DNA of 64,000 nucleotides from Teichococcus aestuarii (GCF_003116135.1 NZ_PDOA01000003.1:124001-188000); one strand, 5' to 3'; counted from the first letter of the stretch, positions 24,238 to 33,314 are shown. The notes: generated from the sequence alone by a model not told the origin. A program made the numbers and translations.

Positions 24238-26000
24238 TCCGCCACATCGGCTTCCACCGCGCCGCCGATCTCGGCCAGCACGCGGCCATGGTAGGCATCC
24301 ACCCAGGCATGCTCGGCCGGGGTGAGCAGCGCGCAATCGATCAGACGGCGCTCATAAGGCACCAGGGTCAGGGTCTCGAACTCCAGGAAGGGCCGCGTCT
24401 GGCCGGGGCGGGCCTCGGCCGCGCGGGTCAGCAGCAGGTTCTCGATGCGGATACCATAGGCGCCCGGCTGGTAGAAACCCGGCTCGTCGGACAGGATCAT
24501 GCCCGGCCGCAGCGGCACCGTCCGCGCCGCCCGGCTGATGCTGACCGGCCCCTCATGCACCGAGAGGAAGCTGCCGATGCCATGGCCGGTGCCATGGTCG
24601 AAATCCAGCCCCGCCTGCCAGAGCGGCGCACGCGCCACCGCGTCGATATGCGGCCCGGCCACGCCCTGCGGGAAGCGCAGCGTGGCCAGGGCGATGTGGC
24701 CGCGCAGCACGCGGGTGTAGCGCTCCACGAGGTCGGCCGGGGGGATGGGGCCGCCCTCGCGCGCCCCGGTCCAGAGGGTGCGGGTGATGTCGGTGGTGCC
24801 GTCCGTGTACTGGCCGCCGCTGTCGATCAGGTAGCACTCGCCGGAGTGGATCGGGCGGTCGCTCTCCGGCGTGGCGCGGTAGTGGACGATGGCGCCATGC
24901 TCGCCCGCCCCCGAGATGGCGGGGAAGCTCTCGGCGCGGAACAGCGGCTGTTCCCGCCGGAAGGCCAGGAGGCGCCCGGCGGCGCTCATTTCCGTCTCGC
25001 CGCCCTGGGGCGCGTGGCGGGCGAACCAGGCGAGGAAGCGCGCCATCGCCGCGGCGTCGCGCTTGTGGGCGGCGCGGGCGCCCTCCTGCTCCACCGGGTT
25101 CTTGCAGGCGCGCGGCATACGGCAGGGGTCCTCGCCCGGGCGCAGCGTGGCGCCGGCCTCGCGCAGCGTGGCGGCGAACCAGACGGGCGTGGCGTCGGGG
25201 TCGATCCGCACCGCCTTGCCGCCGAGTCCGGCCAGCGCCTCGGCCAGCGCCGCCGGCGGATGCGCCGCCACCGCGTTGCCCAGATGCACCCGCACCGCCT
25301 CGGAGAGCTTGGCCGGCTCCATGAACAGCTCCACCCGCGCATCGGCGTGCAGCAGGGCGAAGCCCAGGGCCAGGGGCGTGTGCTCCAGGTCGCCGCCGCG
25401 CAGGTTCAGCAGCCAGGCCAGGGAATGCGGGTCGGCCAGCACCGCGGCATCCTCGCCGGCGGCGCGCAGGGTGGCGGCGGCCTCGGCGCGCTTCTCGGCC
25501 GAATCGCGGCCGGCATAGGCAAGCGGGTGCGGCACGGCGGGCGCGGCGGGCGGCGCCGGGCGGTCCCGCCACACGGCATCCACCGGATTGGCCGCCAGCG
25601 GCACCAGCACGGCGCCCGAGGGGGCCAGCCTGTCCAGCATCGATTGCGGGTGCAGCCAGGGGTCGTAGCCGATGCGCAGGCCGGCGGCGTGCTCGGCCAG
25701 CCAATCCTGCGGCGGCTGCTCAGTGAGGTGGCGCTGCTCCCACAGGGTGGTGTCGGCCTGCTGCCGCGCCTGGGTGGTGTAGCGGCCATCGACGAAGAGC
25801 GCGGCGCGCTCCGCCAGCACGATGGCCATGCCGGCGCTGCCGGTGAAGCCGGTGACCCAGGCCAGCCGCTCGCCGCTGGGGGGCACGTATTCGCCCAGAT
25901 ATTCGTCGCTGCGGGGGATCAGCAGGCCATCCACCCCGCTGCGGGCAAGCTCGGCGCGGAGGGCGGCGAGGCGTTCGGCGTGTGTCACTTCGGTTAGCAT
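24207..26000 (-). CDS. pepP: Xaa-Pro aminopeptidase (aminopeptidase P, M24 family)
   Basis: Cytoplasmic dinuclear-metal peptidase that removes N-terminal residues before proline. The 597 residues match the large three-domain aminopeptidase P type: two creatinase-like N-terminal domains, then the pita-bread catalytic domain from about residue 310. Likely metal ligands are visible in order: the Asp pair in LIDSGGQYTDGTTD, His in GTGHGIG, Glu in SDEPGFY and Glu in IRIENLL. The ATG at 26000 is the only long start. The 180 bases upstream are shared with the divergent DUF1127 gene. Confidence 0.92.
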   Translation of the reverse strand: MLTEVTHAERLAALRAELARSGVDGLLIPRSDEYLGEYVPPSGERLAWVTGFTGSAGMAIVLAERAALFVDGRYTTQARQQADTTLWEQRHLTEQPPQDWLAEHAAGLRIGYDPWLHPQSMLDRLAPSGAVLVPLAANPVDAVWRDRPAPPAAPAVPHPLAYAGRDSAEKRAEAAATLRAAGEDAAVLADPHSLAWLLNLRGGDLEHTPLALGFALLHADARVELFMEPAKLSEAVRVHLGNAVAAHPPAALAEALAGLGGKAVRIDPDATPVWFAATLREAGATLRPGEDPCRMPRACKNPVEQEGARAAHKRDAAAMARFLAWFARHAPQGGETEMSAAGRLLAFRREQPLFRAESFPAISGAGEHGAIVHYRATPESDRPIHSGECYLIDSGGQYTDGTTDITRTLWTGAREGGPIPPADLVERYTRVLRGHIALATLRFPQGVAGPHIDAVARAPLWQAGLDFDHGTGHGIGSFLSVHEGPVSISRAARTVPLRPGMILSDEPGFYQPGAYGIRIENLLLTRAAEARPGQTRPFLEFETLTLVPYERRLIDCALLTPAEHAWVDAYHGRVLAEIGGAVEADVAEWLQWACAPL

Positions 26001-26179
26001 CCCGTTAAGAACATATTTCCACAGGTATCAATGCGTCCTGCGCATGGCTCAGCTTCGCTTGTCGCGCTCGTCTTCGCGCCTGCACAAGATTACATCCTGC
26101 TCATCGCACCAGGGGCGGGCGGTCGACGGCAAGAGCCAGTCCTGCGGACCACCCCGGCGCGCAACTGGAACGCTAGACA

Positions 26180-26515
26180 ATGGAACCCCGCATCACCAAG
26201 CCGGAGTTTGACTCCGCCATCCCCGCCGCCGCCTTCAACATGGACGAGGCGCGCTCCGTCGCCCTCGCGGCGATGCGTGCGCGGGATGAGGCGATCGGCC
26301 TTTGGATCCGCAAGGCGCTGACCAGGGCCTACCGCGCCGTGGTGGAATATCCGCAGCGCCGCCGCGTGCAGAACGAGCTGTCCCTGATGACCGACCGCGA
26401 ACTGTCCGACATCGGGCTGAGCCGTGGCGAGATCAGCCGCGTGTTCGACGGCGACTTCGAGGCCCAGGCCAGCCGCGCCGCCAACGCGCCGGCCAACAGC
26501 CGCAGCGCTGCCTGA
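26180..26515 (+). CDS. DUF1127 domain protein
   Basis: Small basic protein of 111 residues. The C-terminal half carries the DUF1127 pattern, with RRRVQNELSLMTDRELSDIG followed by LSRGEISRVFDGDF. DUF1127 proteins are common in alphaproteobacteria; in Agrobacterium they have been linked to RNA turnover and to phosphate and carbon metabolism, but no molecular activity can be read here. No ribosome binding site is obvious before the ATG. In the upstream gap 26001-26179 I see no clear promoter or operator. Confidence 0.85.
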   Translation: MEPRITKPEFDSAIPAAAFNMDEARSVALAAMRARDEAIGLWIRKALTRAYRAVVEYPQRRRVQNELSLMTDRELSDIGLSRGEISRVFDGDFEAQASRAANAPANSRSAA

Positions 26516-26536
26516 AAAAATCCGCACGCGGCACAG

Positions 26537-26561
26537 CAACTCCGGCCTCGGGCCGGAGTTG
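26537..26561 (+). terminator. Hairpin after the DUF1127 gene
   Basis: A perfect 11-bp stem (CAACTCCGGCC with GGCCGGAGTTG) closes a TCG loop, 21 bases after the stop. There is no T-run on the + strand, so it may act with the second hairpin at 26625-26660 or stabilise the mRNA end. Confidence 0.55.
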
Positions 26562-26624
26562 TTGCACCAGAGACTAAGGGAACGGCGCTTCCTCCCCCCC
26601 TCCCCCCGGTGCCGCTCCCGACCA

Positions 26625-26660
26625 GAACCGCCCCGCATCCCCCCAGATGCGGGGCGGTTC
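26625..26660. terminator. Strong hairpin between convergent DUF1127 gene and prmA
   Basis: A perfect 15-bp stem (26625-26639 with 26646-26660) with a six-base loop ends five bases before the prmA stop codon. CATTTTC follows on the + strand, so it is probably a + strand or bidirectional terminator. Confidence 0.65.
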
Positions 26661-26665
26661 CATTT

Positions 26666-27553
26666 TCAGCGCTTGCGCAGCACCAGGGCCGACCAGGCGC
26701 CCTGGTCGATGCGCCGCTCCAGCACCATGCCGGCGCGGCGGTGCGCGGCCAGCACCATCCGCACCTGCGTGCCCAGCAGCCCGGCCAGGATGGCGGTGCC
26801 GCCCGGCGCCAGATGGTCCGACAGGCTCTTGGCCATGGCGCAGAGCGGCCGTGCCAGGATGTTGGCGAAGACCAGGTCGTAGGTGCCGGCGCGCACGCCG
26901 CGGTGGCGCCAGCCATCGGCCAGCCTGGCCTCCAGCAGGTTGCGCAGCCCGTTCATCCGCGCGTTCTCGGCGGCGATGCGCACGCTCCAGGGCTCGATAT
27001 CGGTGGCCAGCACCTTGCGGTGCAACCGCTTGGCCGCGGCCATGGCCAGGATGCCCGAGCCGGTGCCAAGGTCGAGGATGCGGCGCGGCCGGCGGTGCGC
27101 CATGCCCTCGAAGCCAATCAGGCAGCCGCGCGTCGAGCCATGCTCGCCGGAGCCGAAGGCGAGGCCGGCATCCAGCCGCAGCACGGTGCGGCCATAGGTG
27201 ACGGGGTTGGGCATGTGGCTGGGCCGGATCAGCACGCGGGCGCCGATCTCCTGCTCGGGGAAGGCCTGCACGGTGCGGGCCAGCCAGCCCTCCGCCTCCA
27301 CCGGCGCGCGCTTCAGCTCGGGCATCTCGATGCCGGAAAGCGCCGAGGCCAGCACCAGGGCGGGCAGCAGCTCCTCGTCGCCCACGCCGGTCTCGCGCAC
27401 CGCCTCCAGGCCCCAGGTGTCGGTCGGGTCGTCTTTGAAGTAGCCCACGGTGGGGCAGACGGTCTGCAGCGCCGCCTCGAAATGCGGCACCGCCTCTTCC
27501 GGCAGGCCGTCGATGGTCAGGGTTTCCAGGGTCTGGGGATGGCGGCGGTTCAT
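26666..27553 (-). CDS. prmA: PrmA-like ribosomal protein L11 methyltransferase
   Basis: Class I SAM-dependent methyltransferase, probably acting on ribosomal protein L11. The ATG at 27553 gives 295 residues and overlaps the helicase stop (TGATG), so it is coupled to that gene. An N-terminal substrate-recognition domain (about 1-100) is followed by a GLAFGSGEHGSTRGCL linker typical of PrmA, the SAM loop DLGTGSG and the FANILARPL motif, equivalent to the family's NILA. The longer upstream frame is a shadow of the helicase. Confidence 0.9.
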   Translation of the reverse strand: MNRRHPQTLETLTIDGLPEEAVPHFEAALQTVCPTVGYFKDDPTDTWGLEAVRETGVGDEELLPALVLASALSGIEMPELKRAPVEAEGWLARTVQAFPEQEIGARVLIRPSHMPNPVTYGRTVLRLDAGLAFGSGEHGSTRGCLIGFEGMAHRRPRRILDLGTGSGILAMAAAKRLHRKVLATDIEPWSVRIAAENARMNGLRNLLEARLADGWRHRGVRAGTYDLVFANILARPLCAMAKSLSDHLAPGGTAILAGLLGTQVRMVLAAHRRAGMVLERRIDQGAWSALVLRKR

Positions 27554-29784
27554 CAGGCCTTTTCCACGAAGCTGTCGAGCACGCGCTTCCGCCCCGCCTT
27601 GTCGAATTCGACGTCCAGCTTGTTGTCGTCGGTGCTCACGACACGCCCATAGCCGAATTTCTGGTGAAAAACCCGCGTGCCGGGCGGGATGGCGGCATTC
27701 TTCGCCGGCCGCTCCGAGACCTCCCAGGCGCCGGCCTCGATGATGCGTGGCTTGCGCGCCACCAGCGGGAACTGGCCGGAGAACACCGAGGGCGCCGCCA
27801 TCATGCGGCTGCGCTCGGCCCGCGCGCCGCCCTCCTGCTCGATATGCTCGGGCGGCAGCTCCTCCAGGAAGCGGCTGGGGATGGCGCTGCTCCAGTTGGC
27901 ATAGAGCCGGCGGTTGGCGGCATGGCTGATGATGCAGCGTTTCCGCGCCCGGGTGATGCCGACATAGGCGAGGCGCCGCTCCTCCTCGAGCCCCTTGTCG
28001 CCGCTCTCGTCCAGCGAGCGCTGGTGCGGGAACAGCCCCTCCTCCCAGCCGGGGAGGAACACCGTGTCGAACTCCAGCCCCTTGGCGGCGTGCAGCGTCA
28101 TCAGGCTGACCCGCTCGGCCTCGGGGGCCTGGTCGCTCTCCATCACCAGCGACACGTGCTCGAGGAAGCCGGCGAGCGTCTCGAACTCGCCGAGCGCCCG
28201 GATCAGCTCCTTCAGGTTCTCGAGCCGCCCGGGCGCCTCGGGCGACTTGTCCTGCTTCCACATCTCCGTGTAGCCGGATTCCTCCAGCAGGGTGGCGGCC
28301 ACCACCACATGCCCCTCCCGCCCCAGCCCCTCGCGCCAGCGGGCGAAGCCTTCCAGCAGCTCGCGCAGCGCCTGGCGCGGCTTCGGGCGCAGCGCGCCCA
28401 TCGCCGTCATCCGGTCCGCCGCCACCAGCAGCGGCACCCCCTCGGCGCGGGCGAGCTGGTGCATGGCGCGCAGCGCCGTGTCGCCCAGCCCACGCTTGGG
28501 GGTGTTGACGATACGCTCGAAGGCGAGGTCGTCCGCCGGCTGCTGCAGCACGCGCAGATAGGCCATGGCGTCGCGGATCTCGGCCCGCTCGTAGAATTTC
28601 AGCCCGCCCACCACGCGGTAGGGGATGCCGAGCGTGATCAGCCGCTCCTCGAAGGCGCGGGTCTGCGAGCCGGTGCGGACCAGGATGGCGATCTCGGCGA
28701 GGTTGTGCCCCTCCCGCCGCGCGGCCTCGATGCGGCCGCCCACCATGCGGGCCTCCTCCTCCGAATCCCACAGCGAGACGACGCGCACCTTCTCGCCCCG
28801 CGAATCCTCCCGCCCCGGCCGCAGCGTCTTGCCCAGGCGGCCGCTGTTGCGGGCGATCAGCCCGGCGGCGGCGCCCAGGATGGGAGTGGTGGAGCGGTAG
28901 TTGGATTCGAGGCGCACGATGGTGGCGCCCGGGAAATCCTTCTCGAAGCGGAGGATGTTCTCGATCTCGGCGCCGCGCCAGGAATAGATCGACTGGTCGT
29001 CATCGCCCACGCAGCAGATGTTGCGCTGCGAAGGGTCCTCCCGCTGGGCCAGCAGGCGCAGCCAGAGATACTGCACCAGGTTGGTGTCCTGGTACTCGTC
29101 CACCAGGATGTAGCGGAAGCGGCGGTGGTAGTCGGCCAGCACGTCCGGGTGGGTGCGCAGGATCTCCACCACATGCAGCATCAGGTCGCCGAAATCGGTG
29201 GCGTTCACCTGGCGCAGCCGTTCCTGGTAGGCGGCGTAGAGGCTGCGGGCGCGGTTGTTGGCGAAGTCCGAATCCTCGGCCGGGGTGATGCGGGCCGGGG
29301 TGCAGCCGCGGTCCTTCCAGCGCTGGATGACGGCCATCAGCCCCTGCGGCGGCCAGCGCTTCTGGTCCACCCCAGCGGCGTCCATCACCTGCTTCAGCAG
29401 GCGCATCTGGTCGTCCGTGTCGAGGATGGTGAAGTTGCTGTCGAGCCCCACCAGCTCGGCATGGCGGCGCAGCATGCGGGCGCAGAGGGCGTGGAAGGTG
29501 CCGAGCCACAGCCCCTCCGCCGGCTGGCCGAGGATGGCGGAGACGCGCTCGCGCATCTCGCGCGCCGCCTTGTTGGTGAAGGTGACGGCCAGCACCTGGC
29601 TGGGGAAGGCCCGCCGCGTCATCAGGATATGGGCGAAGCGGGTGGTCAGCACCCGCGTCTTGCCGGTGCCGGCGCCGGCCAACACCAGGAGCGGCCCGTC
29701 CACCGTCTCCACGGCGGCGCGCTGCTCGGGGTTCAGCCGGGCCAGGTAGTCGGCGGCGGCGGCGGAGGCGGGCATCGTCGTCAT
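27553..29784 (-). CDS. ATP-dependent DNA helicase of the UvrD/PcrA family
   Basis: Superfamily 1A 3'-5' helicase for repair and replication. The 743 residues show the full motif set: Q-motif (LNPEQRAAV), Walker A (GAGTGKT) near residue 38, TFTNKAAREM, Walker B with DEYQD, GDDDQSIYSWRGA, and motifs IV-VI including LMTLHAAKGLEF and VGITRARKR. The C-terminus (VFHQKFGYGRVVSTDDNKLDVEF) matches the Tudor-like PcrA/UvrD tail. Its start overlaps the stop of the upstream pentapeptide gene by ATGA and its stop overlaps prmA, giving a three-gene unit. Confidence 0.94.
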   Translation of the reverse strand: MTTMPASAAAADYLARLNPEQRAAVETVDGPLLVLAGAGTGKTRVLTTRFAHILMTRRAFPSQVLAVTFTNKAAREMRERVSAILGQPAEGLWLGTFHALCARMLRRHAELVGLDSNFTILDTDDQMRLLKQVMDAAGVDQKRWPPQGLMAVIQRWKDRGCTPARITPAEDSDFANNRARSLYAAYQERLRQVNATDFGDLMLHVVEILRTHPDVLADYHRRFRYILVDEYQDTNLVQYLWLRLLAQREDPSQRNICCVGDDDQSIYSWRGAEIENILRFEKDFPGATIVRLESNYRSTTPILGAAAGLIARNSGRLGKTLRPGREDSRGEKVRVVSLWDSEEEARMVGGRIEAARREGHNLAEIAILVRTGSQTRAFEERLITLGIPYRVVGGLKFYERAEIRDAMAYLRVLQQPADDLAFERIVNTPKRGLGDTALRAMHQLARAEGVPLLVAADRMTAMGALRPKPRQALRELLEGFARWREGLGREGHVVVAATLLEESGYTEMWKQDKSPEAPGRLENLKELIRALGEFETLAGFLEHVSLVMESDQAPEAERVSLMTLHAAKGLEFDTVFLPGWEEGLFPHQRSLDESGDKGLEEERRLAYVGITRARKRCIISHAANRRLYANWSSAIPSRFLEELPPEHIEQEGGARAERSRMMAAPSVFSGQFPLVARKPRIIEAGAWEVSERPAKNAAIPPGTRVFHQKFGYGRVVSTDDNKLDVEFDKAGRKRVLDSFVEKA

Positions 29785-30284
29785 TGGCAGAACCCCACGG
29801 AGCCGGCGGCGCAGCGCCGGGCGCCATCGACCCAGAGCGCGCCGTCCAGCGTGGCGGTGCCCAGGTCAGCGCCCGACAGCTCCGCCCCGGTCAGGTCGGC
29901 ATCGGTCAGGTCGGCGCGGAAGAAGCGGGCGCCGCGCAGGTCGGCCCGCACGAAGCGGGCGCCGGCCAGCCGGGCGCGGGTGAACTCGGCGCCGCGCAGC
30001 ACGGCGCCGGAGAAGTCGGCTCCTGTGGCATCGGCCGAGGTGAAGCGGGCGGAGGGCGCATCCGCCTTGACCAGCTTCGCCTGCCCCAGACGGGCCCGGG
30101 CGAAGCTGGCGTCGCGCAGCACGGCGCCGGTCAGGTCCACGCCGTGCAGGTCCTGCCCGTCCTGCAGGCAGCGTCGCCAGTCCACCCCGGGCGCGGGGGC
30201 GTCCGTGCAGGCCGCCGCGGCCGGGGCGGCGCCCAGCAGCAGGAGCAGGGGAAGGGCGAGGAGGGGCAGGATTGGCGAGGGCAC
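29781..30284 (-). CDS. Exported pentapeptide-repeat protein
   Basis: From a GTG at 30284 the product has 167 residues: a signal peptide (hydrophobic PLLALPLLLLLG core, cleavage near AAAA-CTDAP) followed by about 20 A(D/R)LxxA-type pentapeptide units that should fold into a right-handed beta helix. Flanking Cys residues occur near both ends of the repeat. Function is unknown. Cytoplasmic pentapeptide proteins can mimic DNA and bind gyrase, but this one looks secreted. Longer ATG starts (30353, 30440) would bury the signal peptide and run into the divergent gene. The stop overlaps the helicase start. Confidence 0.72.
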   Translation of the reverse strand: MPSPILPLLALPLLLLLGAAPAAAACTDAPAPGVDWRRCLQDGQDLHGVDLTGAVLRDASFARARLGQAKLVKADAPSARFTSADATGADFSGAVLRGAEFTRARLAGARFVRADLRGARFFRADLTDADLTGAELSGADLGTATLDGALWVDGARRCAAGSVGFCQ

Positions 30285-30298
30285 AGGCTGGATATAGA
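30272..30298 (+). promoter_or_regulatory. Possible promoter for the BASS-like gene
   Basis: TTGGCG (30272-30277) and TATAGA (30293-30298) are separated by 15 bases, somewhat short. A start point near 30305 would fit the gene that begins at 30331-30352. Weak evidence, from pattern alone. Confidence 0.3.
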
Positions 30299-30330
30299 AC
30301 GGGTCACGAACGCGGCCAACCTCCGGCCGC

Positions 30331-31293
30331 TTGCCGGGAGGAGTTACCGCCATTCTCAGCCTGCCGATCCGCGCCCTGGAATGGTCCGCCCGGCAGGGTG
30401 GCGTGCTGCTGGCGGTGAGCATCTTCGCCGGCCTGTTCATCCCGCCGCTCGCCGCCGCCCTGCGCGAGGCGGTGACGCCGATCGTGGCGCTGCTGATGAC
30501 GCTGGTGCTGCTGCGGGTCGATCCGGTGCAGGTGCTGGCCTATCTGCGGCGGCCGCTGCTGGTGGCGGCGCTGCTGGCCTGGCTGCTGCTGGGCTGCCCG
30601 CTGCTGGCCTTCGCCGTGACCCAGGCGGTGGGGCTGGACGGGCCGATGGGCGCGGGGCTGGTCATCGTCGCCACCGGCTGCGCCGCCACCTCCTCCCCCG
30701 CCTTCGCCCGGCTGGTGGGGCTGGATGGGGAGGTGGCGCTGGTGGCCTCGCTGCTCTCCACCCTGCTGGTGCCCTTCACCGCGCCGCCGCTGGCGCTGGG
30801 GCTGCTGGGCATCGACCTCTCCATCACCGTGGCCGGGCTGATGGCGCGGCTGGCGCTGGTGGTGGGGCTGCCGCTGGTGGTCTCGCTGGCCATCCGGCAG
30901 ATGGCCGGCCCGGCGCGCCTCGCCCGCTGGGGCGGCGCGGTGGATGGCGCGGTGGTGCTGCTGGTGGTGCTCTACGGCTTCGGCGTGATGGATGGGGTGC
31001 TGGCGCTGCTGCTGGCCGAGCCGGGGCTGGTGCTGGGCGGCGTGGCCCTGGCCTTCGCCGGCTGCCTCGGCCTGAACCTGGCCACGGCGCTGGTCTTCCG
31101 CCCCGCGGGGCGGCGCCTCTCGCTCTCCGCCGGGCTGCTCTCGGGCAACCGCAACATGGCGCTCTACCTGGCGGTGATGCCGGCGAGCACGGAGCCGCGC
31201 ATCCTGCTGTTCTTCGTGCTCTGCCAGTTCCCGCTCTTCCTCAGCCCCTTCCTGCTGAAGCCGGTCTATGCCCGGCTGGCGCGGCGGGGCTGA
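30331..31293 (+). CDS. BASS-like (bile acid:sodium symporter fold) membrane protein
   Basis: Polytopic protein of up to 320 residues with about nine to ten hydrophobic segments. The ATGCAATSSPAFARL stretch and the late SAGLLSGNRNMALYLAV stretch fit the two crossover regions of the BASS/SBF transporter fold; substrate unknown. The start is unusual: TTG at 30331 overlaps an excellent GGGAGGAG site (30336-30343), while the codon correctly spaced after that site is ATT at 30352. The first in-frame ATG lies too far inside. The gene is convergent with metF. Confidence 0.7.
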   Translation: MPGGVTAILSLPIRALEWSARQGGVLLAVSIFAGLFIPPLAAALREAVTPIVALLMTLVLLRVDPVQVLAYLRRPLLVAALLAWLLLGCPLLAFAVTQAVGLDGPMGAGLVIVATGCAATSSPAFARLVGLDGEVALVASLLSTLLVPFTAPPLALGLLGIDLSITVAGLMARLALVVGLPLVVSLAIRQMAGPARLARWGGAVDGAVVLLVVLYGFGVMDGVLALLLAEPGLVLGGVALAFAGCLGLNLATALVFRPAGRRLSLSAGLLSGNRNMALYLAVMPASTEPRILLFFVLCQFPLFLSPFLLKPVYARLARRG

Positions 31294-31316
31294 AGGCCCC
31301 CCACGGGAGGGGGCCT
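31294..31316. terminator. Hairpin between convergent BASS-like gene and metF
   Basis: AGGCCCCC (31294-31301) pairs with GGGGGCCT (31309-31316) around a seven-base loop, directly between the two stop codons. There is no T-run. Probably a shared transcript-end structure. Confidence 0.55.
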
Positions 31317-31320
31317 CCGC

Positions 31321-32322
31321 TCAGAGCGCCGCCGCCACCTTTGGCCGGGCGCCCAGGATATGGGCGATGGCATAGGTCAGGTCGGCGCGGTTGAGGGTGT
31401 AGAAGTGGAACTCGTCCACGCCATTGGCCTGCAGCAGCCGCACCTGCTCGGCGGCCAGGGCGGCGGCCACCATGCGGCGGGTGTCCGGGTCGTCGTCCAG
31501 CCCCTCGAACAGCTTGCCCATCCAGCCCGGCACGCTGGCGCCGCACATGGCGGAGAATTTGCGCACCTGGTTGAAGTTGGAGACCGGCAGGATGCCCGGC
31601 ACGATCGGCACGGTGATACCGGCGGCGAGACAGCGGTCGAGGAAGCGCAGGAACACCTCGGTATCGAAGAAATACTGGGTGATGGCGCGGGTGGCGCCGG
31701 CGTCGATCTTGCGCTTGAGGTTGTCCAGGTCGTGCTGGGCGGAGCTGGCGGTGGGGTGGGTCTCCGGATAGGCGGCCACCGAGATCTCGAAGTCGCCGAC
31801 CTTGCGCAGCCCGGCCACCAGATCGGCGGCGTAGGCGTAGCCATCGGGGTGGGGCACGTAGCCCGCCTCGCCGGCCGGGGCGTCGCCGCGCAGCGCCACG
31901 ATATGGCGCACGCCATCGGCCCAGTAGCGGCGGGCGACGTCGTCCACCTCGCCGCGGCTGGCGCCGACGCAGGTCAGGTGCGCGGCCGGCGTCAGGCTGG
32001 TCTCCCGCACCAGGCGGGCGACGGTGGCGTGGGTGCGCTCCTGCGTGGTGCCGCCGGCGCCGTAGGTGACGGAGACGAAGCGCGGCGCCAGCGGCTCCAG
32101 CCGCCGCACGCAGGTCCAGAGCTGCTGCTCAAGCGCCTCGGTGCGGGGCGGGAAGAACTCGAAGGAGAGCGCGGGCGGGGGCAGCTCGGTCGGCACGGGC
32201 AGGCCGGCCACGCGCGGGCCGGTCAACCAGCGCTGCAGGGTGCCCGGGGCACCCGTCTGGGAGGAGCCAAGCTGGGCGCCCTGCGGCGCTTCGGGGGCGG
32301 CGTGGTCGGCGAAGTGGTTCAT
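31321..32322 (-). CDS. metF: Methylenetetrahydrofolate reductase MetF
   Basis: FAD enzyme that reduces 5,10-methylene-THF to 5-methyl-THF for methionine synthesis. The ATG at 32322 follows GGGGGAGG at good spacing and gives 333 residues; the ATG 15 codons upstream is less well supported. After an unusual Ala/Pro-rich N-terminus of about 50 residues comes the family core: SFEFFPPRT (catalytic Glu region), FVSVTYGAGG, RHIVALRGDAP and DAGATRAITQYFFD. A TIM barrel is expected. No riboswitch-like structure was found upstream. Confidence 0.95.
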   Translation of the reverse strand: MNHFADHAAPEAPQGAQLGSSQTGAPGTLQRWLTGPRVAGLPVPTELPPPALSFEFFPPRTEALEQQLWTCVRRLEPLAPRFVSVTYGAGGTTQERTHATVARLVRETSLTPAAHLTCVGASRGEVDDVARRYWADGVRHIVALRGDAPAGEAGYVPHPDGYAYAADLVAGLRKVGDFEISVAAYPETHPTASSAQHDLDNLKRKIDAGATRAITQYFFDTEVFLRFLDRCLAAGITVPIVPGILPVSNFNQVRKFSAMCGASVPGWMGKLFEGLDDDPDTRRMVAAALAAEQVRLLQANGVDEFHFYTLNRADLTYAIAHILGARPKVAAAL

Positions 32323-32496
32323 GCCTCCCCCATACTGCACCGGGCGATGGAAATGAATGCGGTACACGCACGGGGTTGTTTAAGCCAGCTTGGCCTTTAG
32401 ATGTTCCTGGCATTCATCCCAGCATGTATGTTGCCGGCCAACCGCTCCCCCCTCTGCTCCCCCCAGCCTTCCCGACCCCCAGGAAACGCCCCGCCC

Positions 32497-33297
32497 ATGC
32501 ACCCCTACCGCCGCCCGCTTCTTCTGCTGCTCGGCATGCTGGCCCTCTCGGCCTGCGCCACGCGTCCCCCAGCGAACGAGCCCGAAGCCCTGGCGGAGTA
32601 CGAGCAGACCAACGACCCGCTCGAGCCCTTCAACCGCACCATGTACACGGTGCATAACGGGATCGACACGGTGCTGCTGCGCCCGGCGGCGGAGGTCTAC
32701 CGCTTCGTGCTGCCGCAGCCGGTCCGCACCGGCGTGGGCAACGTGCTGGCCAACCTGCGCAGCCCCGTCATCCTGCTGAACGATGGCCTGCAGGGCGAGA
32801 CGCAGCGCTTCGGCACCACCCTCGGCCGGTTCCTGCTGAACACCACCCTGGGCGTCGGCGGCATCTTCGACGTGGCGAAGAATTTCGGCCTGCCCGGACA
32901 CACCGAGGATTTCGGCCAGACCCTGGCGGTCTGGGGCCTGGGCGAAGGCCCGTTCCTGTTCATTCCGGTGCTGGGCCCGAGCAACCCGCGTGACCTGACG
33001 GGGTTTGGATTGGATATCGTCTCCAACCCGGTGACCTGGGTGGTCGCCAATGGCGACAACACGATAGAGAACATCGGCTATGGCATCACCGGCCTGACCG
33101 TGCTCGACACCCGCGAAAGGCTGATCGAGACGATTGATTCGGTGAAGGAAACCAGCCTCGACCCGTATGCCACGTTCCGCAGCGCCTATCGCCAGCGCCG
33201 CCAGTCGGAGATCCGCAACAGCGGTGCCAATCCGTCTTCCGGCAATGCCTGGGGCACGGGGCTCGGGACTGCGGGCAACCCGCCCGGCCGCAACTGA
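32497..33297 (+). CDS. mlaA: MlaA-type outer membrane lipid-transport lipoprotein
   Basis: VacJ/MlaA family protein that removes mislocalised phospholipids from the outer leaflet and hands them to MlaC. The ATG at 32497, after AGGAAA, gives 266 residues with a signal peptide and lipobox LSAC (Cys near residue 19). The NDPLEPFNRTMYTVHNGID and LLNTTLGVGGIFDVAKNFGL stretches are family signatures. mlaC follows after 17 bases. The 174-base gap to divergent metF contains a weak TTGTTT/TAGATG pair but nothing decisive. Confidence 0.93.
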   Translation: MHPYRRPLLLLLGMLALSACATRPPANEPEALAEYEQTNDPLEPFNRTMYTVHNGIDTVLLRPAAEVYRFVLPQPVRTGVGNVLANLRSPVILLNDGLQGETQRFGTTLGRFLLNTTLGVGGIFDVAKNFGLPGHTEDFGQTLAVWGLGEGPFLFIPVLGPSNPRDLTGFGLDIVSNPVTWVVANGDNTIENIGYGITGLTVLDTRERLIETIDSVKETSLDPYATFRSAYRQRRQSEIRNSGANPSSGNAWGTGLGTAGNPPGRN

Positions 33298-33314
33298 GCG
33301 GGCTTGAACACAAG

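Noticed and set aside
32323-32496. A methionine-related riboswitch upstream of metF
   Set aside because: The leader is too short and no SAM- or SAH-type stems or conserved bases were seen.
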